Assembly: GCF_963678635.1 (NCBI RefSeq)
Contig: NC_087063.1
Location: forward strand, 28,203,407-28,267,406
DNA length: 64,000 nucleotides
Source: Symsagittifera roscoffensis
Taxonomy: Eukaryota > Xenacoelomorpha > Acoela > Convolutidae
Reading direction: 5' to 3'
This document shows positions 10,591 to 21,048 of this stretch, one piece after another. The position numbers and the translations under genes were made by a program. How positions within the stretch are numbered: the first letter of the stretch is position 1; every line of letters starts with the position of its first letter. A model generated the notes under the pieces. The model saw only the letters and a program-made list of their open reading frames with translations. It had not been told where the DNA came from and did not search any database.

Positions 10591-11352
10591 TTATGTTCGA
10601 GAGAGTTCTTGTTGGACCAGGTTTGAGCGCAGCAACAGATCCAAGGGTACCGGGTCCTCCTTGGATAGGATCTTTAACTCGGCTGCTTTCTCTACAAGTA
10701 ACTCAGGATGCCTTGGAATTGGATGTCCAGACTTATCCAACCATCTCGTTAAGGGAAGCGCTTCATAAGTTTCTTTGTCCAGAAACGAAAATCCTTTCTT
10801 TATTTCTGCCTGATTGGCTTGCTTCTGCTCCAATTTTTCATAGAACTCAGTTTTCTTGCTGAGGCTGTCAGTATTTTGGTGCTTATCACGCATCCTGTGT
10901 TCGAGTATCATATGGTAGCCATCCAATCCTACTATCAACCTACCAATATAACTCTGATCCATCGAGTAGGTCTTCAACCAGGATAACGCTCTGTTGTCCA
11001 CGCGTAACTTGAAGGGAGCGCTACCCAAGTATGCACGGTACTTCTCCACGAAGGTGACTACTGCAAACATTTCTGCTTTTGGTGCGCCATATTTCACCTC
11101 TGTGTCACTCAAGACTTTGCTGCCGTATGCAATGGTACGGAGAACTGTTCTTCCGTTCCATTCTTGCTCTTGATGCAAGATTCCTGAGATGGCCACCACC
11201 GATGCGTCTGTGTCGAGAACATACATGCCCTTTTCTGTAGGCATGCCCAGTACTGGCGCTTCGCACAGTTCCCGCTTTATGTTCTCGAAAGCAACCTGTG
11301 CCTCATCGTTCCATTCGAACTTTTTCCCTTTGTTGCGCATCAGCTTCTGCAT
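10591..11352 (-). pseudogene. pol: RNase H domain and linker, unit 4
   Basis: A 253-codon frame. The RT connection segment (FEWNDEAQVAFENIK) leads into an RNase H fold with the catalytic acids in place: Asp in YVLDTDAS, Glu in APKAEMFAVV and Asp in LRVDNRALSWL. It ends with the HRMRDKHQNTDSLSKK segment typical of gypsy RNase H. The domain would remove the RNA template. The C-terminal linker is cut by a small deletion near 10595, where units 2 and 3 read on in frame. Confidence 0.82.
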
Positions 11353-12203
11353 CGGTTACACCTTGTCCGCATATCCTTTTATGAATTCTCGGTAGTAATT
11401 GGCAAACCCTAGGAAGCTCAGGAGCTGTGTGTCCGTTCTGGGGGCTTTCCATGTCAACACTGCTTCCACTGCTTCCGGGTCCGGCCTCACACCATGCCTA
11501 TCCACCATTCTTCCTAGGTACTTAATCGAGTCCCTAAGGATTTCACATTTCGATGGTTTGCACTTTAATCCTGCTCTTTTCATGCATCCAAAGACCTCAT
11601 CGAGCCTATCAATGTGGTCTTCCAGGGTCAGTGTCGCTATGACTACGTCATCCACGTAACACATCACGAGTTTCCCGTACTTCTTGGTCACTCTCGTCAA
11701 AGCCTGAGCCATCAGTCTTTGAAAAGTGGCCGTTGCATTGCACAAGCCGAAGGGCATCCTCTTCTACTGGTACAATCCCAATTCGCACGCGAATCCGGTT
11801 TTCTCTCTGTCCTTCTTCCGCAGAGGGACCTGCCAGAAGGCAGAACCTAAGTCCAATGTGGTGAAGAACTTGGCATCACCAAGCTTAGATAGGCTCTCGT
11901 CTATTCGCGGTATCGGGTACGCATCTTTTATCGTTACCGCGTTCAAGTAACGAAAGTCGCAACAAAATCTAAGCTGCCCCCTTTATTTTTCGCCATTACT
12001 ACTCCGCAAGCCCATGGCGATTTCGAGGGTTCTATCATATCGTGTTCAAGCAACATTTCTATTTTCGCTCGGCACGCTTCCGATTTATGTGGCGTCATTC
12101 GCCTTGCGCCTTCCCTATGGGGAACGGCGCCCTCTTCTAGTTCGATTTCGTGTTCGACGAAATTACAGCAACCGATATCCGGCCTTATGTTTTGAAAATA
12201 CAT
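11353..12203 (-). pseudogene. pol: Reverse transcriptase, broken, unit 4
   Basis: The only RT domain in the window. It would copy the element RNA into DNA. Visible in order: the HEIELEEGAVPHRE entry segment and IEPSKSPWACGVVMAKNKGG (fingers), LDLGSAFWQVPL (motif A), MPFGLCNATATFQRLM (motif B), YVDD (motif C), and a thumb start with LGFANYYREFIKGY. All catalytic Asp residues are present. Lesions are a frameshift near 11970, an in-frame TAG at about 11761-11763 between motifs A and B, and an in-frame TAA just before 11353. Sequence type and order are those of Ty3/gypsy RT. Confidence 0.85.
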
Positions 12204-12696
12204 CTGCGTTCCGATTTAGGAGGTCCCGCAATTTTTTGAAATCTCCCTCACCTATTTTCCCTTTTAAATGTTCTATCTCTGGCAAAACCTGTTTGTCAGA
12301 TTCTAGTTCATATGACGAGGGGCGTTCCGGAAAATTCGAGCAGCTTGATAAGCCGTCGTCCGTTTCGGATTTCATTGAAAACAATTTATGATTAGATTTT
12401 AATTCATTAATCCTCTTTAAAATTTTATCTTTATTGGCATGATAAGGACAGTCTTTCACACTATATTCCTTCAAGTTTTGTGTCTCCTCATAGTCGGTCC
12501 TCATCGGCAAAGCGTAGCCAAGCTTCTTTCCACGCTGGATTGAAACCGTGGTGTCCAGTGTGTTCAACAACACACTGACACACTGTCCGTTTCGCGTTAC
12601 CGAGAAGCTCCGGCCTAAAATCACCGAACTCTGACTATTTGGATTGGGTACTAAGCAAACCTGTTTACTATCACTTAACGAATTCAAATTTCTCAT
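12163..12696 (-). pseudogene. pol: Protease-RT connector of pol, unit 4
   Basis: A 177-codon frame that continues the polyprotein after the 1-nt frameshift ending gag-pro. It is charged and Lys/Ser/Glu-rich, and its C-terminus (KLRDLLNRNADVFSKH) is the type of segment that lies just ahead of a gypsy RT fingers region. Another frameshift close to 12170-12200 moves RT to the next frame. Units 2 and 3 lack all but the first 30 or so codons. Confidence 0.7.
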
Positions 12697-15600
12697 TCTA
12701 AAATTGCTACCACAGCTTGTCCTGGTTGTAATTTTACTTTTCTATCCAAGAAAATTGGTACCTTGTTTTCGTCTGTTATTATCCTATTTATTGGTCTCTT
12801 AACATACTTTCGGTCCGGGTTTCTAATCCGTATCAGACAGTTGTTCAAGTCAATCATCACGTCAAAATTACTGACAAAATCTCTGCCCAAGATGAATTGG
12901 TCGGCGTCGTCCAGATTCTCTACCTCCAGGAAGCTCATCCAAAGATCCCGTCCTCCCATGTGGGGGACCGTTATTGGTGTTTTTCCGGCCACGTAGATAG
13001 CTCCTCGATTGGCGGCGGCCAGTCGGAGATTCGTTGGAATTAGATCTTCCCGCGTGAAGCCCATTCTTTCCCAAGTTTTTATCGGCATCACACTCACTAC
13101 CGCTCCTGTGTCCAGAAGCCCTGTGACTCCGAGTTTTGTTCCGTTGGTGTCGAGCAGATGTGCGGTCACATCTGCTTCATACCCAATGTGTACTGCGTCC
13201 TGTTCCATCATGGCGTCATGGCCTATCCTGCGGACCTTGAGTTCCTCTTCTCCCAAAAAGATCTGCCCCATTTGGTCATCATCTGTTGTTACATAAGTCC
13301 TGGTGTAAATACTGATTCCATCCACGTTCAGCATTACTTGATACGGCCCATAGACCTCTAGGTACCGTCCATGAAGTTTCTTCATGCGAGGGCCACCCGT
13401 CGTTAGTAGTGCTCGCACAGCTCTCGACTCGGTGCGTGGCTCCACCTGCCTCAGATAATCTGCATATGTGTCCAAATGCATCAAAGTGAACTCGGATAGT
13501 TCACTCAGATTTCTGATCACCTGATGTCCAGCCACTGAGATTATCGACTGTATCTTGCTTCCTTGCGGCACCATGCCGAACCTCTGACCGGAGATCACAT
13601 TAAGCTTCATGCTCAAACTGCTTGGTGCTTTAGTTTCCTCGAACTCCGTTGCTTCGAAGGTATTCAGTTGCTCCTGAAGTTTTTCATTCTCCAGTTCAAG
13701 TTTCACTTTTTGTTCGATCTCTTTCGTTACTAGTTCCTGCTGCACTCTATTTAAAGCATCCCTCGCGGCTGCCTTATAATCGATCTTGAAGTCGTGAGCC
13801 GCAGTTGCTGGTTCCGGCTCACGTGTCTCCTCTATTACCGCTTGCATTTTCTTTGCCGCCAGCTCTTGAGGTTTATCCTTTCTGCGTGCTTCAGCTTCAC
13901 TCAAAAGTCGAGCCTTGCTGGCTTTCACTCCTGACAAAGCTTCTTCATGTCTTGGATGCTTAATGTCTGCCACTGCATCACAGAATTGCGGACAATCTGA
14001 TTTAAAATGACCTTCCAAGTTGCAAAAGAAACACCTCGGGCCGAATTTTGCAATTACTCCTCTCATGAAATCCTCATGGTCCAATTCTGACGCATCTTCG
14101 TCCTCGAGGCTAAAGCCTATTGCTTTCATGCCTTGTTTGTAAGCTGGGCATGCTGACACATGATGGTCCGTTGAACTGCAATTAGCACAAGAGCGTCTCT
14201 TGTCCATATCATCCCTCGGTTTGTACCAATTGTTCCCTTGGTTTGCTGGTCCGTTGTTAAAATTGCCATAATTGTTCTTGTAATATCCAGATCTCGAAGG
14301 AGGTTTCAACAAAAGATACTCTTTTGATTTGAGCCTCAACTCCTCCGGTGTTGGCGCATTGGTTGATAGTGGTGTGTAATGCGTTGCTAGCATCGTACGA
14401 AGTTCATCATTCTTCACACCATCGATAAATTTCGAGGCTACGGCCAAGTTCATCCTTCGGTTTGACTCGTCCAGTTGGCTGCGTCTCCTCAGCATTTCCA
14501 AATCATCGAGAAACTTGTCTATCGTTTCATCTTCTCGTTGCCTCCGTTTCTCGAAGCGCATCATCGCCTGGTGCCCCTGCACCCCTGATTCAAAACGGTT
14601 TAACAAGATTTCGAAGATTTTCTCAGCAGTGTCACGTTGATATTGCTTCTTGGCCATGACACAGTTCAGGGCTGTCCCCTCTAAGTTGCTGGTGAGCGCG
14701 CTGCATTCCTGTCTCTCCGACAAGTCCTCTTCCTCGAAATGCAGCTTCATTACCTCTATCCAGGTATCAATACAGCCATCAGATTCGTCTTTGTAGCATC
14801 TTGGTTTCTTAAAGACTCTTCTGGACTTCTCACTGCGTTCATTGGTTCTGGATAGCCTTGTCAGGAATGTCTCCAAAGACCTGTTTAGGGGTTCAAATGC
14901 TGTGGCCATTGCCGCAGCATCCCTTGAGTGTCCTGCTTGAGTGTCCTCACACCTCGTCAAAGGCTCTGTATGCGGTGCATCCCTGCAATCCGAATCGCCG
15001 TGAGTGTTTCCCTCTTGGCCTACATGACTCCTCTTTGGGCTTGCATACCCCCTGTTGCCGGAATCACTTCTCCCAGTCGCATGTGTGCCTTGCGTTGGTC
15101 GTTCGTTAGATGTTTGTCTGTTCCCCGTTGAACTTGCTCTACTGCTCGGGCCCCATGCTCCATTACCCCTTGTGGCATAGCCTGATGAACTGCCCCTGCC
15201 TCTAGTGGATCCGTACGTCTTCCTCTTTTGATGTTCACTGAAGTTCACCCTCGGTTCCCTGCTGGGACCTCCCGAGTTCGGTTCTCCTTCTTTTGGTCCA
15301 CTCTTGCTGCTTAGTAGCCCGTCCAACCTATCCATGATAGCCTGAGTTCGCCTCTCCATCATCGCGTCTATCTTTGTGTCAAGAGTCCCAAGAGACTGCT
15401 CTTGTTGAATTCTTAACTTCTCGATGTCGTCTCTTAAGCGTAACTCTCGCTGTTCCGCCTCTCCTGTCATTCGCGACAAGTTCCTCGCCATATATTCGTC
15501 CGTTCTTTCTTTCAAGCGTTTTTCGCTCCTGCCAACTTCTTGTCTGTTGCGGTTTATTTCTTCCCGCAGACTCTCTCTTTCAATGTGGACTGCCCTTTCT

Positions 15601-15779
15601 AGTTCACTCATCCTTATTGAGATCTGCTCGTTTTGTTCTCCTAAACTGTCCACTATGTTGTTTAAGGCTTCCAGTCCATTTACTTCCTGGTTGTCGTTCA
15701 TGGTATGGTCCGTATTGACCTCCACTTCTAACAGTTCTTTCCGCTCTTCTGAGGTCTTCTGACTTCTCGTTTCAACCAT
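12693..15779 (-). CDS. gag-pro: Gag-protease polyprotein, unit 4
   Basis: A 1028-codon frame, the structural and protease part of the retroelement polyprotein. Residues 40-150 look like a coiled coil and 155-290 are Ser/Gly/Arg-rich. A helical capsid-like region follows (about 295-480), then two exact CX2CX4HX4C zinc knuckles (531-544 and 583-596) that would bind RNA. A charged helical stretch (620-715) precedes a retropepsin domain with the DTG active site at 890-892 and the second ILGRD motif near 965. The frame ends at Glu1028 because one A is missing from an A run near 12700 relative to units 2 and 3, where the frame runs on. This is the only unit in the window with both knuckles and the protease DTG intact. 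Confidence 0.88.
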   Translation of the reverse strand: MVETRSQKTSEERKELLEVEVNTDHTMNDNQEVNGLEALNNIVDSLGEQNEQISIRMSELERAVHIERESLREEINRNRQEVGRSEKRLKERTDEYMARNLSRMTGEAEQRELRLRDDIEKLRIQQEQSLGTLDTKIDAMMERRTQAIMDRLDGLLSSKSGPKEGEPNSGGPSREPRVNFSEHQKRKTYGSTRGRGSSSGYATRGNGAWGPSSRASSTGNRQTSNERPTQGTHATGRSDSGNRGYASPKRSHVGQEGNTHGDSDCRDAPHTEPLTRCEDTQAGHSRDAAAMATAFEPLNRSLETFLTRLSRTNERSEKSRRVFKKPRCYKDESDGCIDTWIEVMKLHFEEEDLSERQECSALTSNLEGTALNCVMAKKQYQRDTAEKIFEILLNRFESGVQGHQAMMRFEKRRQREDETIDKFLDDLEMLRRRSQLDESNRRMNLAVASKFIDGVKNDELRTMLATHYTPLSTNAPTPEELRLKSKEYLLLKPPSRSGYYKNNYGNFNNGPANQGNNWYKPRDDMDKRRSCANCSSTDHHVSACPAYKQGMKAIGFSLEDEDASELDHEDFMRGVIAKFGPRCFFCNLEGHFKSDCPQFCDAVADIKHPRHEEALSGVKASKARLLSEAEARRKDKPQELAAKKMQAVIEETREPEPATAAHDFKIDYKAAARDALNRVQQELVTKEIEQKVKLELENEKLQEQLNTFEATEFEETKAPSSLSMKLNVISGQRFGMVPQGSKIQSIISVAGHQVIRNLSELSEFTLMHLDTYADYLRQVEPRTESRAVRALLTTGGPRMKKLHGRYLEVYGPYQVMLNVDGISIYTRTYVTTDDDQMGQIFLGEEELKVRRIGHDAMMEQDAVHIGYEADVTAHLLDTNGTKLGVTGLLDTGAVVSVMPIKTWERMGFTREDLIPTNLRLAAANRGAIYVAGKTPITVPHMGGRDLWMSFLEVENLDDADQFILGRDFVSNFDVMIDLNNCLIRIRNPDRKYVKRPINRIITDENKVPIFLDRKVKLQPGQAVVAILE

Positions 15780-15925
15780 TCTGCCTGAAACCGTCTCCCC
15801 TTATCGGACCGGGATCGCTTGATCCAATCCACAAAAGGATCGGTCATCGTTTTTCGTTGCTTTTCAGGTATGAATTTCCTAGAGCTATTACCTCGTTTTG
15901 GTATCCTTGACTTGTCTAGACTCAT
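15728..15925 (-). CDS. Small ORF overlapping the gag start, unit 4
   Basis: A 65-codon frame that starts 146 nt upstream of the gag ATG, in another frame, and overlaps gag by about 50 nt. The product is short and very basic (about one third Lys/Arg). Identical frames precede gag in units 3 and 2. It could be a leader peptide or an upstream ORF that tunes gag translation, or an accident of the leader. I do not recognise a domain. Confidence 0.2.
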   Translation of the reverse strand: MSLDKSRIPKRGNSSRKFIPEKQRKTMTDPFVDWIKRSRSDKGRRFQAEWLKREVRRPQKSGKNC

Positions 15926-16699
15926 TCTCTATTTGTCACTTTTTAATGCCTATGCTTAACCTGATTGCTAGAGACCTTATAGTTTTATTAACAATAATAA
16001 TGACACAACACGATAATTTTCACAAGATTCTATTAAATAGTGACCACGAATCCCTGTATGTTATCAGAGTACAGTTTGTATAAAATTTATTCACACTAAC
16101 CGATTATCGGTGGTAAGATTTGAAAACTAGCACAATATGATGTTATCAGTCAATTTAAAAGATAGTGTACTCACTACCCAATCAAGCACAGTTTATGTTG
16201 ACTTAAAATCAAAAACAAAAATATATATATTGACAGAATATGAATGTCTCTTAAAAAAACGTATGTGTAATGTACTCTTAGTCGGTCGCAGTACAATAGT
16301 CGAACTTGTCTTTTAAAGAAAAAGCCTCCCTGCTCGGTGCTGCACCAAACAGACAAAACTTTGAAAGCAGTAATTTTCTCAAGTGGGCGTCTATTTCACC
16401 CACCGAGTACTGTGTTACCTATCTGCCTTCGGACTGCCCGAGCTAGACCCACTAAAACCCTCAGGGCAGTCACTTATCACAAAAACGTATTATGTTGCAA
16501 TCCACACCAATGAGTCACGCTCTTTTTAATATAGACTTAGTGTCGCGAATATCCGAGTTCGGACCTGTTTTGTTTTGGTCTGGTTCTTATTGAAAGGCAA
16601 GTTACCAGTGCAGTCACTGATACCTAGCCTCTGTGCTAATAACCTAATACCTCTCACTTTAGTCTTTCTTTCGCCTACCTAAGTCCTTTAATAAAATAA

Positions 16700-17018
16700 T
16701 ACCCCTCCGGATTGGCACAAATAGGACCCTTCCGGACTAACAAAATCTAGACCCCTCCGGATTGGGACCCCTCCGAGTTAGTTAACACAAGACCCCTCCG
16801 GATTTGGACCCCTCCGAATTAGCAACTATAAGACCCCTCCGGATTCGGACCCCTCCTAACTTTAAAAAAAAATTTGACCCCTGCGGATTGGGAAAAGTAG
16901 CTTTTCGGAGATTTCCTTCTTTCAACCTATACCCCTCCGGATACGTTCTCCGATGCAATTTTGCTCTTTCAATTAACTAGGAAGGGTATGCACTACTTTC
17001 CTAGACCCTTCCGGATTG
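16700..17018. repeat. Cluster of ACCCCTCCGGATT-type motifs, unit 3/4 LTR
   Basis: Eleven or so copies of a 13-bp motif (starts at 16701, 16726, 16751, 16767, 16792, 16808, 16833, 16849, 16877, 16931, 17005), mostly at 16-28 bp spacing and all in one orientation. Further single copies follow at 17500, near 17976 and near 19279, and the reverse form AATCCGGAAGG occurs near 18654, 19336 and 19659. Confidence 0.8.
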
Positions 17019-19337
17019 AAGTTAAGCCTCTTATTTGACAATTCACACTAACGGTGAAGGGTCTTATCGCTCGCCTAACTTCGGCTCGCTTAAGCTTTTG
17101 CTGTGCCTTTAGCCTTCCCTTTTCGTCTAGAACATCCTAAAGTTACTTACCCTTCCAAATTGAGGAATTTGCTAAAAACAATCTCAAAAAAATTTCACGC
17201 TTACTTTTCCGAAAAACTTTTCTCCCTATCAGTAAGCTCAGCTAATTTCTGATCTATTGGTACCAAGATCAACTCGATATGCCCAGTAGTTCTAAAGTTA
17301 TTAACCAAAACGTCTTTTTTCTAAACTCGAAAATTTTTCTCTCTTATAGGTTCCGCCTAACTTTTTACGCAAATCGGGTCCTTTCGACCTAAAAATTATT
17401 GATCCGAGCTCAAAACGCCAATACTTTTCTAGTTCAATGCAAAAGACCCGATCTAAAACGCTTTTGCCGAAAAAATTTGCGAAAAACTGTGCTACCTGTA
17501 CCCCTCCGGATTGATGAATCCACCAAATCAAACACGTTAAGTTCGATTTCTCTGCAACCCGGAAGGCTTTCGGGTAGCGGGTTTTAAAACTTGTAGATTC
17601 ACTAGTGGAAGTTGTCCGAACAACTATTTTTACTGTTGTAACTCAAAAATTTCAAAAAAATTTTCTAAATTTATAGTGTTTCGTTTTCTCAAAAATCACC
17701 AAATTTCGGTTCTCGGTACCAAAATAGTTCCAACCACTTTCGAACTAAACTTAACCGGTTCTATCTATTATAGTAGTGCAGTTACAATGTAACACACTAA
17801 TTTAGCGCTTTTTTCCGTTTCAAAAAATATCGATATCTCAAAAATCGCGATTTGTGGGGGGATCAAATTATCGCTATTTTGACCCTAAAAACCGGATGGT
17901 TTCTGTGTTTTTCACTGAAAAACGGTATAGGAGTTTTAATATAGGCTATTTAAGTAATAATATTAGTAATCCTTTACCCCTCCGGGTTTGTTTAATATCC
18001 GAATTAAGGTGCTTAACTCGGATATTCGCAGTTCGGTGAAGGGTCACTACAGTGCAGCACAGTCGACCCCCCCACAGATTATTATCTTAATTTTTGTACC
18101 AAAAGGGATACAAAACTTGTTAACGATACCCAACAGTCAATTGCTGTTGTCGTTGAGCCCCTTCTTGATGCTCCTTGTACTGCTTGCCGGATCAGTCTTC
18201 TCCCAAGGCCCCTCAGGATTGAGCTCAAATCAGCATACGCTTCCGGATTGAGCGCAATTTATCATTAACGTGCTTAAATGCTCAAATAACCCTACAGTAC
18301 AAGCCTCACAAACGGGCTTTAAAACTGATCGTAACGATCCTGACTGATGTAAATGCCTGTAACAACAATATATCTATCAACAAAAAACGGGAGGGTCGGA
18401 TCACATCTTTTCTGGGGGGATGATTTCTACTGATTTTTGTACTTTTTTTTTTACTGTTTTTGGTTTTTTAGGTTATTTTTTATGTTTTTTGTTTTTCTTG
18501 GGTACTATACTACTTTTTGTTTGGTTTTATATATATCTTTAAGTGTTTTTGGTCACAAACCATTCAGGAGATGACGGGACCGCGAATCCCCCCACCCTTC
18601 CTGGTTCGTGAGTTTTCGGTATTAACTAAGTTAAAAAGCTATTCACGGTAATCCGGAAGGCTTCCGCGTTCCGAACTAACCTTCCGCCCCGGCGGTTTAG
18701 GCCTATTAAGGGCGTTAATGTGAGCATCCGCTCGGCGCGGAGTGGTCGTTAACGGTTCTGCCGGTCATGATGTTAAAAAGAATAACACCCAGGAGCGCCA
18801 TAAAAACATCTATGTAACATTCGCCCAGAAGATACATATCGAAGGAAGACAAAACTAAGTCTTAAGACGACTGGCTAACTTCTAAACAGAGCTTTACATG
18901 CTTTTCACCGTCTCTACCAAGCCAGTACTTTTCGGTGGTCTTTCTAACATCGGGTCGACAAAAACGTTACTGCTTTCGGCTTCGGTCAAAACACTCAAAT
19001 TAACTAGATTACATGCAGAAATAGTGAGCTCATGGCTGGGTCTCAGTATCCCCAGACCACGAGGTCACTCCTAAAAACAGGGCTACTACTCATTATATTA
19101 CTATTGTTTTTGTTCAGTAGATAAAAATCATCATCTCCATCGAAGATGGATCAACCCTTTCCCCCAACTCCTAGCTTCTCATCCTTATCAAAATGAATCT
19201 AGATGTTAATTAAATTCAAGTCAGGACATGACAGGAAGCTAAAAGTTTATGTAACAGGATAAAAGTTTCAGTTCCTTTACCCCTCCGGATTGACAAATCC
19301 GCTGGATCAAGCTTGTTAATCCTGATTTCTTCTTAAT

Positions 19338-19903
19338 CCGGAAGGCCGTCTTTCACCCTTCACCGTTGTTCGCAACGGCCTTGCAACTATTGTAGCGGCA
19401 CAATAGTTGCAACTCGGAGTGTTCTCTGTTACTCTGTAACTCGTTGTCGTTTTCAATCTCGATTTCGTAGCTGTTGTTAGCGCAGCTAATGTTGTTCTGT
19501 TTTTCTTTCTTGTTTTAGCCAAATTGGCCGTTTCTGACGTTTCTCAGAAATATGACGTCATAATTCGAATTTTTGAAATTTTAAAATACCAGAATATTCC
19601 AGTCCTCACCGTTTGGCCAATCGTTCCAATTACGTTCTTAATTCTTAATAATCACCAATCCGGAAGGCTCGCTGCTAAAAATTCGAATTCTGCAGAGATT
19701 GCATTTTTCACATTCTGGTCGAATGTCACAATTCTATGAAACGTCAAAAACGGCCATTTTGGAGAAAGAAGATGAAATAAACACAACAACATTAGTTGCG
19801 ATAGCGATAACGACGAAAATTGTGATTGGAAAACAACAACAAATTGCAGAGTTAGCAGAGAACGTTCCGAGTTGCCACTATTGCGTCGCTACAATAGTTG
19901 CAA
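19338..19903. repeat. Foldback element, right arm truncated, unit 3/4 LTR
   Basis: The left arm (19338-19540) is complete; the right arm (19741-19903) stops at ACAATAGTTGCAA, where a 658-bp deletion joins it to the matching word of the next repeat. Confidence 0.7.
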
Positions 19904-20949
19904 CTAGGAACCTTCATCGCTAATTCCTGCAATCTGCTCTTGTTTTTTGATCACGATTCTCGTAGTTATCGTCCGCGCAACTAATGTTGTTGTGTTGTTT
20001 TCTAGCTTTTCTGCCAAAATGGCCGTTTCTGACGTTTCTCAGAAATGTTACGTAATCACTTCAAAAATTTAAAAATTAGCAATTTCCGAATCCTTTAACC
20101 TTCACGTTTTGTTCAATCGTCCAAATAACGTTCTTAATTCTCAATAATCACCAATCCGGAAGGCTCGCTGCTAAAAATTCGAATTCCGCAGAGATTGCAT
20201 TTTGGCCATTCTGGTCGAATGTCACATACTCCCCGGACAGTCCGGTCATTGTCCTCATTGAATCACGCAATGTTCGTAAAGTAGATACGGAGCAATCGAA
20301 CAGAATTTACAAAATGCACGAAATTACCTTTATCCACGTCACATCGACTCACTGCAGAACATAAATGGCATCATACTACATCACTATAGCCTTCAATTTC
20401 TTTCATTAATGTGCACATTGAGGATATGACCTAAGATAAAACATATTTTCTGACTTCCAATGTCAAGGTCCCGATTAAAACTTTTTCTCTTAGATTTAAA
20501 AGGTGTTGGCTTGCAGGACAGTCCTGCCAACCAGCAAGCTAAAATTTTCCTACTATGCTTTTCCCTTCGGAAATCTTGCTTGTTATTGTCCTGAATACTA
20601 ACACTAAGAAACTCGGTGGTTAACAAGAACAATGAAACAATCTCCCTCTTCGAGAGATTACTCAAGCCTTCCATGTCACCACAAAGTGATCAGTTCTCCT
20701 AGCTGATTAAAAACAGTCATGCAGGCTGGAGTATTTTAATATACTCCTTCACTTAAGCCTTTCTAAATAAATAGTAAGTGAGTGTCTCTAAAGCCACTCC
20801 ACTAAAATCAAAATGCAAATTTATAAATGCAACAATTTCAAAACTCAACTAAATGTTTCAGTTTTCAATTACAACTTGGTTGCTTGGTTTCTCACTTGAG
20901 TTTTTTCACACACATAAAACAATTCTGAGTTTTAACTTTATCTTCATCA

Positions 20950-20973
20950 CTCCTTTGTTTTCTTCTTTTTTTT
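20950..20973 (-). promoter_or_regulatory. Polypurine tract, end of unit 3
   Basis: On the minus strand a run of A and G broken by one C ends in AAAGGAG, directly followed by TGATGAAG. This is the usual arrangement of a plus-strand primer next to an LTR start. Confidence 0.55.
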
Positions 20974-21048
20974 CGTCGTTTAGAATTTCTAAAACTTCTA
21001 AATGCTTCTAATTTCGTCTCTTTTTCCATCTTGCTTTTCGGTCATTCG

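Larger units (their letters stand above)
1..15925 (-). mobile_element. Unit 4 of the retroelement array (fullest layout, 3' end outside window)
   Basis: This unit reads leftward from the gag leader at 15925 to the window edge inside ORF2. It is the only unit here that keeps RT and the middle of ORF2, so it best shows the parental layout. It is also the most decayed: I see two frameshifts and two in-frame stops across RT, further frameshifts in the linker and integrase, a stop and two frameshifts in ORF2, and a rearranged spacer (5978-7550). Pol segments differ from units 2 and 3 by a few percent, while gag codons 1-240 are almost identical to theirs. Confidence 0.85.
15926..20949 (-). repeat. 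LTR-type non-coding region between units 3 and 4
   Basis: About 5.0 kb without convincing genes, lying between ORF2 of unit 3 and gag of unit 4. The ORF2-side edge is a polypurine tract followed on the minus strand by TGATGAAG, as expected at the start of an LTR. The gag-side edge and the primer-binding site could not be placed. It is about 0.68 kb shorter than its two sisters, mostly because of a 658-bp loss at 19891-19903. A 93-codon minus-strand frame (20393-20674) recurs in all three regions. I do not recognise it, and its conservation means little among such young copies. Confidence 0.6.

Noticed and set aside
15926-16500. Primer-binding site for a tRNA
   Set aside because: Several CCA-ended words upstream of gag (for example near 16344 and 16507) were considered, but none clearly matches a tRNA 3' end next to a TG on the plus strand.
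16700-17018. Motif cluster as a CRISPR array
   Set aside because: Repeats are 13 bp with uneven 3-50 bp gaps in a eukaryotic LTR, and there are no cas genes.
18440-18540. T-rich tract with GGTTTTTTAGG as an intron end
   Set aside because: No coding frame is available to splice on the plus strand; on the minus strand it is an A-rich stretch near the TATA-like word.
20393-20674. 93-codon minus-strand frame in each LTR as a gene
   Set aside because: No recognisable domain; copies are too young for conservation to count, and the position in the U3-like part argues against it.
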